DNA from: Lethocerus indicus
Lineage: Eukaryota; Arthropoda; Insecta; Hemiptera; Belostomatidae
Direction of reading: 5' to 3'
Assembly: GCA_019843655.1 (NCBI GenBank)
Contig: JACDQD010000004.1
Span: 25,927,872 to 25,991,871, forward strand
DNA length: 64,000 bases
Part shown: one piece after another, positions 39,951-53,700 of the stretch
Layout of the letters: each line of letters opens with the position of its first letter
How positions within the stretch are numbered: the stretch's first letter is position 1
The notes under the pieces: model-generated
The model's database searches: none
Told to the model about the DNA's origin: nothing
What the model saw: only the letters and a program-made list of their open reading frames with translations
Translations under genes and position numbers: made by a program

Positions 39951-41499
39951 GATCCCCGCCCATATGGGGCCCCGAATATGATTTCAGAATGTAATTTGGG
40001 ATTGGCGTGCGGTCAAGGGGACAGTGGAACTACCCTATAACCGGAATTTTCGATGAGCTGCCCATTTCAAATGAGATTTGTACGGCCGCTTGCCTGGAAG
40101 TGAGAAAATGGCAGCCGAAAAATCGTGATCTTTTCATATTTTTGAGTTAGGTTTTACACTGTTTAACCCTCAAGCTAATATTAAAAAAGAAGACTATACA
40201 TACTGCATTTGCATTTAAAAAAAAATCAAACTAGACTACCAAGGGTATCCGACGAAACAAGATACTGCCAGTTCAATTTGGTCTAGCTATTTATTGTCTA
40301 GAAAGATAGTGGTACATTACAGTAGACAAGGAAACCTCTTCTTGCAAAATATTCTGATCGTAACCCATACGATCCTCTAGGCCAGGGACGATTTGCAACA
40401 GACACCACGCTTAAGTACCTCACTGTATTACTCAGAGAAATTTACTGAGTTGGTGTAACATTTAAAGCTAACTATCTTCGAACCAAGCAGGCGAACTGAG
40501 ACAGATAAATCTCGGGAGTGATTGTAGAAGGAAGTATTGTTGGATGGATAACAAGAATGAACAGTGCATCGATATTTTCGAAATTAAATTTTAACGAAAA
40601 AAATTCAATCGTGCAACCACTGCGGGGTTTCTTGTTGCACTGATATTTGTAGGTTTCGAGGAGAGAACGAAAAAAAAAATCAGGAATCGGGAAGTGAAGG
40701 GGACTGTTGGGCGAGCCGAGAGCGTAGGGTAGGCCGGGGGATGTTGGTGGTGGGCTTGTAGTAGTGGTGCCGGTCGCCTAGCAACCTAGATTGGCCTACG
40801 TCTCCCACCCCCTCTCACCCTCTCACGCTAACTCTCTCTCTCCCTCCCTCTCTCTCTCTCTGGTCATCATCTTCCTGTTCGACCCCCCTCCCGAGCCTCA
40901 CTTCTCCCGGCAACAAACTTTCACGGTAAATTTTGTTTCTGGATTCAACCAGGAGAGCGTTAGAATAATTTCCATATTTCCGCGTTTGACCGCTTTCAGT
41001 GTATTTAATAAAACCTGTGTCGGCAAATAAATTACTTTGAGAATGCGATCGTTTCATTTTTAAATTTATCGTCACACACATTCTTTTTTATTAAATCGCA
41101 ACTTTGAACAGAAATTTATACCGCTCATATTACTATAGTTCGTTCTGGTTATCGGGCAGGCATCACGGGGTTCAAAATACAATGAAAAATTATTGAAAAG
41201 CTACGTATTTCGATATTGGCTGTAATAGTCAGAAAAACTGTAGCCTGTTATTTCTGTATACATTAAACCCGAATAATAACAAATACATAGTGTTTCTAAA
41301 CAAAACCTCTGGAAATATTTTTTATATTAAATGAGTTGGAATTCCCGTAGGTCTGCGCTTACACAATATTCTCCTTATTCTCGGTTAACTATTCTCGATG
41401 GGGGGTTCTTTCCAATCGCGACTTGTTTTTGTTTAATAAACGGGCGGGACATTGGCGAGCCAAAGCCGACGATAAAACTGTGTTGAGTTGTCCGGGTGG
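39951..41499. other. Intronic stretch, mostly AT-rich
   Basis: It contains a GC patch at 40690-40910 with a CT-rich run at 40831-40861. No gene or other feature is seen. Confidence 0.7.
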
Positions 41500-42170
41500 T
41501 CTGGCCGGGCCCCAAGGCCGGGCGGCGGGCCCCATGAATAAGTGAGGGCCAACGGGGGCGCCGACAGACGAATGGAGGAAACACAGGCCGGGGAAACCGA
41601 GCAAACGGGGTAGGGACGGGCCTTCCTCCTCGACCTTAATTCATAAATAAATTAATTTGCACAATGCAATTGCCCCGGAGGAGGAGCAGGAGGAGGAGGA
41701 GGCGGTGGGACGGGGAGGTTCTTTCATCTGGTTGGTGCGGTGGCCGTGCAGGAGGAGCAGGGATCCTCCGGCCTCGCCTGCGGGGGCCGGGGGCGGGGGC
41801 CAGGGTAGACTCCGCTATAAACAAGCTTTACACGGGTCCACAACCAATTCAAGTTGTTGGGGGCGGTGGACTGGGGGCGGCGCGGGCGGTGTGGCGGGAC
41901 GGGGGGGGCGCGCTGTTGTTTTATTCAGGAGGACGACAGCCCCAGGAACACTCGCACTCACACGCGCGCAGACAGTAGCGCACCGACGCCTACAGGCGCA
42001 GACACATAAGGAGGTCGGATTTGAAAGAGGCCCGCGATGCGAAGTCCTATCGGACTGGATGCGAATCGGAAAATATCTCGGCCATGTTTTCGTACGGGCT
42101 GTGAAATGTTGCGTTGAAACCGTTCCTGAAGGCGGAAATAGCCAATAATCCCTGGACATTTTAAGCCAGC
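41500..42170. other. GC-rich island with GGA repeat
   Basis: This is strongly GC-rich, with a GGA run at about 41679-41703 and GGGGGCGG-type blocks. A 163-codon plus-strand frame runs through it with Gly/Arg-rich, repeat-like composition and is not convincing as coding. It is a candidate noncoding island. Confidence 0.35.
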
Positions 42171-45100
42171 CTATTACGTAGCGTGTCACGTTGACGATAT
42201 GGCGAATAATGTATGTCGATTCCAGTACAAATCGAATAGAAACAGTGATGCAATTTTGCAGCCTTATATACCGACATCAATGTAGAATAATATAGTCCTA
42301 AAATAAAATTAAGTCCCACAGAAACGTGGATAGGTATGTTTACGATCTGGTTTTCCATTGATTAATTATAAATTATAAATCGTATTCCAGGATTATTACA
42401 CGAATGTCGATACGCTGAATTCCGCAATTTGATTTGAAGGTAATGTTTGACGTAACTTGATGAATTTAAAAATCTCGTTTCCATCGATTCTTATCCCCTC
42501 GTGTGCTTTCGGAGATACTCAGGAGGGATTCGAGAGAGGTTTACCCTCTCGTTCATTATCTCGTATAAAGAGTTATATCCTGGTCCCCATTCATAGTTCT
42601 CGAATGTCCCTTATCGTCAAGCTATCGACCGCGTCGTACTCCCCCTTAATAAGCGATAGAAGTCCCGCTTATCGGACGCCATCTACGACGGTGGCGTGCC
42701 GGCGCCCCCCCCCAACATCACAATAGCGTCAGCTGGAGGTCACGTGACTCCGGCGGAGATACCATCGCATCTCTTATGTCTAATGAAGGGGCTTATTCCG
42801 ATTGCGTCGTGCGTCGAGCCACCCGCCTGTCGGGGAACTCATACAATCATACGCCAAATATCTTTTGAGTAAACACACTTAACTGCGTTAATCTGTCCGA
42901 TTGCCCGCGATTTCCCACTCCCTATCTACGAGTAAGTACAGAGTACAGGCCGAAGCCGATGACTAAACGCCAAAAACATACTGCGTTCTGAACAATGAGG
43001 AAAAGAAATCACCGAGTCGCAATCACAACCTCGGTCCACTATCAGCTAGTACCCGAAGAAGACGTAACCTTGCACCAAACAATGGACTCGTATCAACATC
43101 ACACGGGTAATGTCAATCCGAATTCTCGCGGATGTTCAACATAGAATCTGAATGAAATGTGTAGTTCAATTAGTGCGATATGCTGCCATATCGTTTTGGA
43201 TTGATATTAGTTGAGACACTCACGTGTAATTATGACTAATTCTTAGCTATATTACACACCGGTGATAGATATCGAATGACTTAAAATATTAAATACCGAA
43301 TTGAAGAATATTGCTACTATTAAAGACGTAGTAATTTTTTAATTTATTAACAGTTACAATACCGGTTTTCCTATACACTTAGTGACACTTGGAATTCATT
43401 ATCCGATGCTATTGGCAGTCGGTGCGAGGGTCCGGGACATTAGTGATGCATAGGATGTTAACCGTATCAGTGTAAGAGGGAGCCCGTGTTGTGGGGCCGG
43501 GGGAGAGCGGCCGCTTGAAACATTTAAAGTGAAGTGGGAAAACCAATTTAAATGATTAAGACGAGAGCCGGCTCCCTCGCGACCCCCGCCCACCTCTCCG
43601 AGGCTCTTAACGAACACACTGGGCGTTCCTGTGATTAAACTCACAGCTAGGTGGAATCGGGACAGTGGGGACTACCGGCCTTCTGGCCGTCGTTCACCTG
43701 GACAGAATTCGGAACATTGCGTTTTATTAGGGTAAAGGAGAACGAAGGATTTGGGAACTGTTTAGTTTAATCCGAAAGATGAGTTTGATTGGCCCAACCC
43801 TATCAAGAACTAATCCTAAACTTCGTTGCTGGGGCACGATCGTCCGCACAAAGTTCCCATCACTGAGACTCTGTGCCCCAGTCATTTTAATTGGCCATTA
43901 CCATAAATAACAAATGATAACATAAGTATATCACTACACTATTGGCAACCTAGCTCAAAATTTCATTATATTTTTTGGCTACTCATAGATTTTCCAGATA
44001 TTCAGGTCGTTGTCACTCCGACGCATTCAACAGATTTCGTAAACTGAGCAATTGTCGGCATTCTATATTGGGTAAACCAACAATTTTTAACGAAGAAAAA
44101 ACAGAGATATTACGACTCCTATCCCCACTCCAGTAAATTTATTCAGAACTATTCCATTACCGACACAGGGTGGCATGTGACTGGACACTATGTCTGATAG
44201 AAGAAGTCCCTATCGTATAAATAAACGGGGTAATGGGGCAGAGGGGGATTAGCCGGAGGTCAGAGGGGCCGGATGTGCCGGCCGAGGCCCGTAAACGGGC
44301 CGGGAGTGAATCAAATCGGAAGGGAGACTCCGGCGACCGGAGCAGGTTCCAAGGGCTGATCAAGGTTTGATTGAGTGGCCGGCAGATAGAGACATCGGGG
44401 CCGGGAAAAAGAGAGACTGTTCGCCCGCAGCGGACCCAAACAAAGTCATCCCTTACAATGGTGGGGCCGAAATCGGCGACTTAAATCGAGTGTGAAAACG
44501 GAACCGGCCATTAGGGTGGGCGCAAGAACCGAATTCAATATGTCTCCATTACACGGGGCCACGGGCACATCTGTCGCGAACCCGCCGCCGACACAGATGG
44601 GCCGACCCCGCTAGTTACGCTCCTTTTGTAACGATCCAACAACATATTTAACCAAAACTATTTCGGGTGAAAAAAAAATCTCCCAACATTCTGTCCCAAC
44701 GGGACCCCCCAAAATAAACTTGCCTTGCAGTCTTTGGTTATGCAAAATTTACACGAGGTAAAGTTCAAATAGGATGATTAATGAATTGGGATCGGGAATG
44801 AAATGGGAATGATTCACTTACCTAAACAACTAGGATGCCACTATATCACTAATAGAATTGTTCAATACAACTGAAATAAATAAACCGGTACAAATTCAAA
44901 AGCCCGAGTCCCGTCCTTATTGCATTACCGATACTGCCGTCACGATACAATTCAATTCTGGAGGGGCGAGTTTTTAAAAGTCACGTCGGGGACGATCAAA
45001 AGAAAGCGGCAACGCGTTGAAACGGGATAAATAAGGCCGGTCGGAGAAAAGAAAATTATTTTCACTCAAAAGAAGTCGGCAGTCAAAAGGAGTCAAAACG

Positions 45101-45538
45101 GGCTAATAAGATTCAATCGATGTCAATCCAATTTAATGAGAAATTATGTAAACAAAAAGGCGGCCGGGTCCACCGCCAACAACGTCCTCCCTCTTCGCAG
45201 TGAAAAAGGTTTCAGAAGTAAACTTTCTTACTGAAATTGCGGCGGTTATCCGATTATTTGAGAGAGCGGTCGGTTGTTAAAAACTATTTGTGAGCATCTG
45301 GTGTCATTATGGCACGGAGCAATCGACGATCAAAACACAACAAAAGTATAAACAAATTTGAAGAAAATATCTTAGTATTATTGTCTTGCTCATGATGTTT
45401 TATTCGTTTCGTATTGGTGATCGATAACTTATGTATGATCAGTAGAGCGATGTTGCTAATATTATCCTTCTTTCGCAAGCCTCACGTAATGTTAACGAAG
45501 TAGTGTATTTAGTCACGACATGAAGCCGAAATAGGGAA
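42171..45538. other. Intronic stretch with GC patches and one hairpin
   Basis: GC-richer DNA lies at about 42660-42850, 43400-43640 and 44220-44620. The rest is AT-rich. One 53-base hairpin is annotated separately. No gene is seen. Confidence 0.7.
43829..43881. repeat. Hairpin with CTGGGGCAC arms
   Basis: CTGGGGCAC (43829-43837) and GTGCCCCAG (43873-43881) pair over 9 bp, plus a flanking G-T, around a 35-base loop with little further pairing. Confidence 0.8.
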
Positions 45539-45539
45539 G

Positions 45540-45960
45540 TGTGCACTACGAAATCGACAGTGAAAAGACCAAATGATCTTGCCAGTCGTCCATTCGATTG
45601 TACACCACTTGGGGAGAACGGGCCGACATCTGTGTCTGGTTTTGGTACACCGACTGGCAGTGATTACGCCAAGTGGTTCTTAGGAGCGGCCCCCAGTGTT
45701 CCCCGGGGACATTATTCGACACGCGACCGTCGGGCCGTAAGCGATTTGTCGTACGGTGAAATTTACGGTGGCTGGTCGCGTACTGTGGCCCGAGGCCGCC
45801 CACCGACAGCTGGCCTCCACGCCCACGCCTTCTGCCCCCCCCGAGCCCACCTACAGCCCGACACCGCTAGACGGCCGTCGGTTCAATTAAAAACAAGCAC
45901 CGAGCATAATGGGAACATGCACTTGAGCACCGACTCAATCAGAGCCACACCGCAAACTGA
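45540..45960. promoter_or_regulatory. GC-rich island with COE palindrome and inverted repeat
   Basis: A perfect COE palindrome lies at 45700-45709. An inverted repeat, TGCCAGTCG at 45580-45588 against CGACTGGCA at 45651-45659, lies just before it. A 144-codon plus-strand frame crosses the block without any recognisable domain. Confidence 0.3.
45700..45709. promoter_or_regulatory. Perfect COE/EBF palindrome
   Basis: The sequence TCCCCGGGGA matches TCCCNNGGGA. It is the second perfect site in intron 5. Confidence 0.35.
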
Positions 45961-47394
45961 AATTGAGGTCTAAACAATATACAAGCGAGAAAATAGCCCG
46001 ATAATATTTCAGCTTAATAAAATCAGACGGTGAAATGATACAACAAAGATCGTTATTTATTATTGCCAGGCCGCTTAATAGAGTACTGTTTTCTAACTGG
46101 GCTTCTATCCAATTTCCCAGCATTTTTACAATTTTTTTTTAAGAATCCCTGAATCAATCACGCTAGGTTTAATTTTATTTTCGGCTGGAGGGCTAAAATA
46201 CAACTCGTATAAGTGAGGAAGCCGGGAAAAACGGATAAGGAAATTTGTGGCGTATAAACCTGATTTTCAATGGGGAAAATCATTTTAGCGTCAAAAAGGA
46301 GACGGAGATCGCAATAAAGTAATTCGACCCGCGGGAGAAAGAAGCAGATACGAGACGCGATACGAGTGTAGGAGGAGGACGGGCCGCGGAAGTGGCGGGG
46401 TTGTGGGGGTGGGCGAAAAGATTTTTTAAACGGTAATTTTTCCCGTGGGGGCCCCTGCACGGACATAAAAATTCAACCGGCTTTATAAAGTACTAAGCGG
46501 TTTTATCGTGAGATAAGACAATGTACGCCGCCCCCGCCCCCAGTCGGCGGGGAGCAATTTGTGGAAGTTTACACCGGCGAGGGACCGGGAGAGAGGCGGG
46601 GGCGAGAGGGAGAACGGCAGTCTCGGAGAGAGCGAGAGGGAGCGAGAGGGGGAGGAGACGTCTCGCGGAGGCGTAAAAAGTATTTTATGAAGTCTGAGCT
46701 TGCCGTGAAGCGGCAGGTTCTCTTCCCGCAATCAAATTGGCACCAGAAACAACCCCCCGCACCCCGCCCAGCTGTTTTACGACAGTCGGCCTCCGTTCGA
46801 GAGCCTTCAAACCTGCCCGGACCTCGGTTCTGGTTTGATGGCTTCATCTGTTGTCCATACTGAATGAAAGAGAAACACATTCAAAAGGAATACAAATATC
46901 TTGTTCACCTGTGGACACGCTCTACAGGTAAACTGATTTTTGGAACTTATTTCGTCTCATTAAATCAATTTAACAAATTACATTTTAACGTGCTTAACCA
47001 ATGTTATTATTCATTTGAAACAAAATCTGAGATATATTTAGTGTAGAATTATTCTATGAATATTTAATTCTTGTTTAGCAAACATTGTAACAGTTTAAAT
47101 AATACAGAAGGGATACCTTTTTCCCACCTTTTACAGCAATATTTTACGTATTATTTCAACCCTAATCTATATTTGGATTCGGGCCTTCAGTCAGCTAGTC
47201 CCAATCACCGTAACATATTGGCTCTTATATTGGTATTTCAGTAGATACTTTGAGATCGACTAACTGTCCTTTTGCGGTTGGAAGTCTAATATGTAATCGG
47301 AGCTGTGGAATTAGATTAGCATAAAATAAAGAAGAGAGGAGTAAACGTGAATGGACGGAAGAAATAGGAAAACGGAAGGGTTAGAGGGGTAGGG

Positions 47395-47493
47395 TTAGAG
47401 CGAAGGGGAGAGAGGGATAGAGAGTGAGAGGGATATGGAGAGAGGGATAGACAGAGAAATAGAGAGAGAGAGGGAGAGAGAGTGGGGGAGAGG
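47395..47493. repeat. GA-rich tract
   Basis: This is an imperfect GAGAGG-type purine run of about 100 bases. A CT-rich tract of similar length begins about 85 bp later. Confidence 0.9.
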
Positions 47494-47576
47494 TAAATAA
47501 TGTAAGGGTGTGTTGTAGTGTAGTGGGGGGCGATAGAGAGGGTTGGCTGGTTGTCTCCAAACAATACACCCCTTAT

Positions 47577-47690
47577 CTCGCCTTTTGTTTCTTCCCTCCC
47601 TTCAGTTTATCTTCATTCCATCCGTTTCCTCCCTCCTTCCCCCTTCTTTCTCTCCCTCTCCTCTCTCCTCTCTCTCTCCCCTATCCATTC
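47577..47690. repeat. CT-rich tract
   Basis: This is an imperfect pyrimidine-rich run. It is purine-pyrimidine complementary in kind to 47395-47493, so it forms a loose inverted pair with it. Confidence 0.85.
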
Positions 47691-48082
47691 CGCATCGCGC
47701 TCTCTCGCTCCAGACCTCGCGCTGTCAAACTGTAAAAACCTATCCATTCATTTGACTCTCTCATATATTCAATATCTATCATTCTGCCCCACCTACGGTC
47801 CGCCGGCCCGTCTCTCCATCCGACGATTCGTCTTCCCCCGTTCGAATTCCTTTATTCGATTTGTACCGAGCTAGCGGATAATTCCCTCTTTGAACCGGAA
47901 AATCTTTCCCATTTTCCAAAGTAGCGGAATATCAACTAATCATTTACCTTCTGGCATCTGCAAATCACTGCAGTTGCTAGTCATCCTTGGTGGGTTTAAG
48001 ATGTCGCTTAGGTAGAAGAATTAAATAAATTTGATAATTTTTCTTTGCATGTTTACGTACTTTAGGTCTCCCGCTGGCACTG

Positions 48083-48123
<41 letters not shown>
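48083..48123. repeat. (TA)20 microsatellite
   Basis: A perfect TA repeat of about 40 bases; self-complementary and able to extrude as a cruciform. Confidence 0.97.
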
Positions 48124-48126
<3 letters not shown>

Positions 48127-50279
48127 ACGAGAGATAACTGATTGTAAAACGAAATAGAAAATCCAACAGTTAAACTGAAAGCGATTACGCCAAATGGGAG
48201 CCGATTTTTGACCGGAGTTTACGAGGTCGTTCTCTGATAAGAGAAAATTGAGGAGGGAACCCAATTCAATTGCGCGCGGAACAGAAAAAGTGAAATTTTT
48301 CAATTGAATACCACCCAACGCGATTACAATGTTTTATAATACTATAAACAGAATGTGAAATACTTTCATCCGCAGTGCCAAAGCTGCTTGGTTAACTCGG
48401 GTCATAATCTGAACAGTTATTATCTTCCGTTTATACCTGAAATAGTGTTTTTAGCACTCTGGACTCCTTTGTAATACTTCTCTATTTATCCTATATTGAA
48501 GGATAGAGGACTGACGTATTACAATAACCAATATACAATAATCATCATAGAGCTACTAAATTATTCCAGGTGCCGATTCACTCAATTTCAGTAGTTGTGA
48601 CGAATTTCCTGGTTTACTAAGACCGTATTATGTCTGAATGTTGAATAATTTTATATTATGTACGATCATATATTATAACTTGAATTGTCAATATTGATAG
48701 GCTGGACCCCTACTTGAGGAACAATCCTAACAATATTTTCTAAGATGAAAAAACGTCACATCGAGTAGTGGACAGGAAACTGAAAGTTTCGGCCTATCGT
48801 TTTTTTTTATTTGAACACGTGTCGTGGGGCAAACGGACACGTGACTCGGTAGGCGATCATTGATCTCTAATAAAATTACCCAAGATTGGCGGTAATCAGG
48901 AGGCCGACGTCCTCCGAACCAATATCCTAATGGAGAACCGGGCGGGAGCGCCCTCAGTAGTCGCACGACATGTACCCACCTACTAACTTGAGATCAACAT
49001 ATATATATTTTTTTTCTCCCGAAGTAATTCCTCCCTAGAAATAATTACCCGCCCATCCGATCATATACCGGAGTCTACTACGGACTTCGAATCTTAGAGG
49101 AAAAATAAATTTCGTAAGATATTATGATACTGCACACCGCAACTATCTAATACGAACATTTGATGAAGGTATATAAGCGGTATATAAAATATAACACTAT
49201 TATATCGAATTGTATTTCAGTCGGTTCTGAAAATTTATTTTAAGCACTTTACTACGAGAGATACGGTAGTATCTAGCAATAGAAGTTGAAATGAGGAAAA
49301 ATATCTTGGTAATCAAATTCCGAATCTGGGCACGTACTGAATGAAAGGTGGGCCTTTCGATTCGACTCGGATTTAAATTAGGATAAAATACGGCCTAAGC
49401 GGTTCACTATTCGGCGACGGTGTAACAGAGTCGCGGCAGGAGGGGTTGTTGCAAAGGGGGCGTTACGTTATCAAGGGGCCGATCGGTCCCGAATTCAGGA
49501 ATTATCAGGGGGCTGAATGCGGGCTCGTTAGCCCCGAGGGGCGGGGGGCAATGGGCGCCAATCACGAGCCGTCATTTCGGTGAACGGCCCGCTAAACACA
49601 GCGACACAAACACCGAATCAAATTTCGATAAATACCCGACAATGTGGCCCCTAATGTCTGCGCGCTAAACGCCCCCCCCGTCTTATCCCTTAGGCCCGTT
49701 CATTCGATTTGTCCGCGGTGATCTCCTATTCACCTCCCACCTCGATTAACGCCAAATCTGACAATGGAAGTCGTTGAGGGACAACTCGAAACGAAAAATT
49801 ATCCAACGGTCAATGCCGCATGGCCTGCTTCGAGCCCTAATTCAAGATAATTTCAATTCGACATCTGGCTTTTGCAATCTCGTTGTGGCCCGTTCGTCAT
49901 CCGAAATTATCATATATTAATCAGTACTGTCTATTATTAGACCAGCAAATCCTAGGTTTCTGTTGAATAATCCGGGTAGTTCAGAAATATCTTAAAATTG
50001 TGGTAATTAACATCTTAGTAATTATCTACAGTAATACCATTTTATTTATATTGTACTAATATAGCGTAGCTCATTCTGACGTTAGATTAGTTTCTTGCCC
50101 TTGTCAGTAGTGGTCGGTTAAACGATTTCTAAATCGGTTTCGCCGAGATAAAACAGAATATCGCAATATCTTTAATGACATTAAGCTCATTCCTTATGAA
50201 AATCTACCGACTGTTGGATCTACCGAAAATCTACCGAGACTAAATTGGAATGGATTCCACTCTATGAGTAAGTGAGGGC

Positions 50280-50790
50280 GGAGGGACTGGGCATTTGAAT
50301 ACCACGAGAACCCGCTATAATTCATCGGCGGGGTCAAGAAAAAAGTGCATTCGCTGCGTTTTTGCAGGTCGGACTCGGTCGGTGTGTGTTAGTTGGGGGT
50401 TGTTGGCGGGGGGAGGGGGATGGGCGCTAATGAATTTCGTCGCGACGGGGCGACGCCGAAAAAGTGCTTTTCGTGTGTTCTAAAGTTCGGGCAAAGCAAA
50501 AAAAAAAAAAGAGGAGCAGAAAGAAGGGAGATAGATAGCCCGGCACTGGAGGGACGTGCGTGAGATGCGGGACGGAAAGAGAAAGGGACAGGGCTATGCC
50601 GCTAACTCCCAGGGTATTAATGCGATGGCCCTCCCTCCTCCTCACTCTCTCACTCTCTCTCTCCCTCCTCCTCCCTCTATCTCTCCCTGTCTCCTGCTAA
50701 GCTCCATTTCATTAATTGCCCCCGAGGACACACGCGCCACCGTCCTGACGCGCGCACCCCCGAAGCCGCGGACAAATATATAGAATTCGC
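50280..50790. other. GC-rich island with poly-A and CT runs
   Basis: This GC-rich block is interrupted by a 13-base A run (50498-50510), a short GA-rich segment and a CT-rich run at 50637-50695. No coding evidence is seen. Confidence 0.35.
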
Positions 50791-53700
50791 CAAATTGTGT
50801 ATGTGAAGGGAGGGGGGGTTGACTGGGTACTGGAGTAGCGGATTAAAAAACTAATGTGATTGTCGGAATGAATTTATTCGACGGGCTCGCTCCGAGGGGG
50901 AGGGGGGTGGCTCGGTAAACTTTTACCGGCGAGAGACCGTTAAATAAATCAAACGAAAAAAGAATCTTTTTACGCTATTGAACAACTCAAATAAATAGTA
51001 GGTTTGGCAGCAACGTTTTAGCCGGTTCGCGAATGAATTATAAAATTAGTTTCTACGGAAATAACATAGAACTAAATCTCGGCTTTTATTTGTTGTTGAT
51101 ACGTAAAACTGAATTTCTTTTCTATTTCTACAATTCATAACAGTTGCAAACTATGTAATGATCTGGCCGAATGTTGTAAATATCGATTTTCGGAATTGTG
51201 GAAAGGGCGGGAGTCGTAAAAATAAGAAATTGATAAGCGGAGGTGGCTGAATTATGGAGGAGCGTGGCTGAAGGGAGGAGGAGGCCTTGTCGCGTCTGCT
51301 CAACACCTGGCCCCCTCCCTTAACCACACTCAACATCCGCCCCATTCTCCCACCGTTCGAGCAAACATCACCGCAAACAATCCGTCGACAAAGTCGATAG
51401 AGCGCGCACAATTCGATTGATTCGTTTGTTATTCAACAATGCCCACTACTTTTGCGGTCGGAGAGACCTTTTTCACGTTTGAACATGTCTTCTCTATTCA
51501 ACGCGTTACCGAAATAATTCTTTATTTATCCCACTTATAATTGTTATACTTTTGCACCTTTCTTGCAAAAGTCCATTGAAAGCTACATTGTAAAATGATG
51601 CGATATGGAATGTTGAAATAGATCTCGACAACCGAAAGCTCTCTTTCCCGAAAGCTGTTCCCGATTAACAAGTAATTAGCACAGAACGTAATCGATTACA
51701 TTATATTTTAATCAAGTATAATGGAAGTGCATATATTGTTATTAAACGGTATTTATTAACGCAGAAAATATTATAAGCGTACAGGAAACTAATGGGACTC
51801 CGGTATATAAAAAATGGGATTTCTAAACCGAACACAACAATGGGCCCATCAACCCTAAAAGAACCGTCAAACCATTATCCGCATTAAAACCAAGAAAAGA
51901 CCGGAGGACTGGGGCCGACTCCGCGGGGACCTCTGGCGGCTAATTGAAGCCCCAGGGCGGTGCGTCAATGGGCCGTTCTCGTCGACAGATGCGGCCGGGG
52001 AAGAATGAGCTGTGGGAGACCGAGCTCTAATGAAGATAAGGTGAACCAAAACAGAACGCCCACTGGGGGCGGTAGGGGGGCGGGGGCGACCCGCAAAACA
52101 CAAAGAACCACCCCCCTCACCCCCCGCTGAGGATGGTGATTCTAAGTCGCCGTTCTAGCCCATTGTCCATTGTAAGCATTTCCTACTCGTTCATTACCAT
52201 GACATCAATTTTGTACTGCACGAGATCAATTGAACGGCAAAAAAAAATTCAGAATTTTCAAACTTCAAAAATTTACTCTCCCCTGGAACCAAAAATTCTA
52301 TTACTATAGCTAAAATGTATAGTTAATATTCAAACTAATATTTTATTTATTCGGAATTATTTATTGTACTAAATTCAGTAGGCACAAGTAACTACGTCAT
52401 ATCTTTATACGACAATGGGAGTATGTGTTATATATATGATGTTGTGTTATAACAGAAGACAACAATAAGCCCCCGGAAGATTTCTCGGGCGGGGCGACCT
52501 TAAAGTAAAGAAGTAAGTTGGTGGTCCTCTTCCTATATATATTTTTTTCCTTCTTTTTTCTTCTATAACTCCCCTTATTGATCCACGTATGAAAGAGTGG
52601 TCCCGGGGTTTGTGCAAGAGGGGGGGTAGAAGGAGGGTCGGGGTAGCGAGGGAACGGGGAGGAGGCTATAATGGTTGCTTAAAGGTCTAGCCAGAGGTAG
52701 AAGATAGAGGGGGCGGGAGGTAGCGGGGGAGGAATACCGCCGGCCTAAGGGATGGTAGGCTGTAGAGGGGGTGGCGGATTGAAGGAAGTGGAGTTGCTGC
52801 GGTGGGGGGCGGGTGGGTGGTTGACAGGGGGGTGCCCTGGACAAAATGGCCGCCCCTGGGGAGTTCAACCGGCCCGCATCTCAAATGCCCCCTCCCATCT
52901 CTCACAACACACATCACCGACAACTCCTTTATACTTTCGAAAGTATAGAAATATTGCACAGTAGATCGGTCCCGTTCCTGTCCTCCAGCTCGGCATTTTT
53001 TTGGTAAATATCAATTTTAGGTTTCGTTTAATCTTAGAAAATGGCCTTTTTCCAACTTGACTACAAAACTACTATATATGCATCAACTCGCAGAGGCACA
53101 CTCAAGAGATATGCCTATCCAGTTCTACATTTCATGTGTGACAAACCCAGAGTAACATAGGAAATATTTTTCTTTATATTTCTTTATATCTAGGGAGATG
53201 AGAAACTCACTAGCGCTGGACCACTTACACAAATGACCTACTTGAACTACTAATTATTATGAAGAAAATCAGGCAATAGTGTGGTAACGTCTGGGGCTTG
53301 TTAAATGTACAAGTTAGATTAGATTTACGTGGTCCAGATAACAGACAATTCGTCCAGGTAGCATACGTTCGTCATACGTAACAGGCTTTGCGACTGAATT
53401 ATCCAGCCAAGATCGACAATGCGTGTAGTCCAAAGTAGAGCTCGGTGTTGGATGAAATTCAAAATTTAGCGTTTGTCCCTGCTATGGGTCGTTACGGGGC
53501 AGGGTGTCTGCCGCCCTGTCTGTCGGGGGCCAAATTATGGATACTCTCGCCCTAATTGCACCGGTCCACCATACGTCATACCGCTTCTGATTTTGACCCG
53601 TGGCATAATCACATTCTGTGAGTTACTTCCCTCGATGTGTCTACACGTATATAATTTGTCTAAATTTGTTTAATTTACAAATACTTGAGCAATGTTTAAT

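Larger units (their letters stand above)
45961..50279. other. Intronic stretch with repeats
   Basis: It contains a GC-rich island at 46330-46860, a GA-rich tract at 47395-47493 facing a CT-rich tract at 47577-47690, a TA microsatellite at 48083-48123, a GC patch at 48880-48960 and a GC-richer block at 49340-49860. No gene is seen. Confidence 0.7.

Noticed and set aside
45539..45973. 144-codon plus-strand frame
   Set aside because: No family match and no splice or promoter context; the GC content explains the lack of stops.
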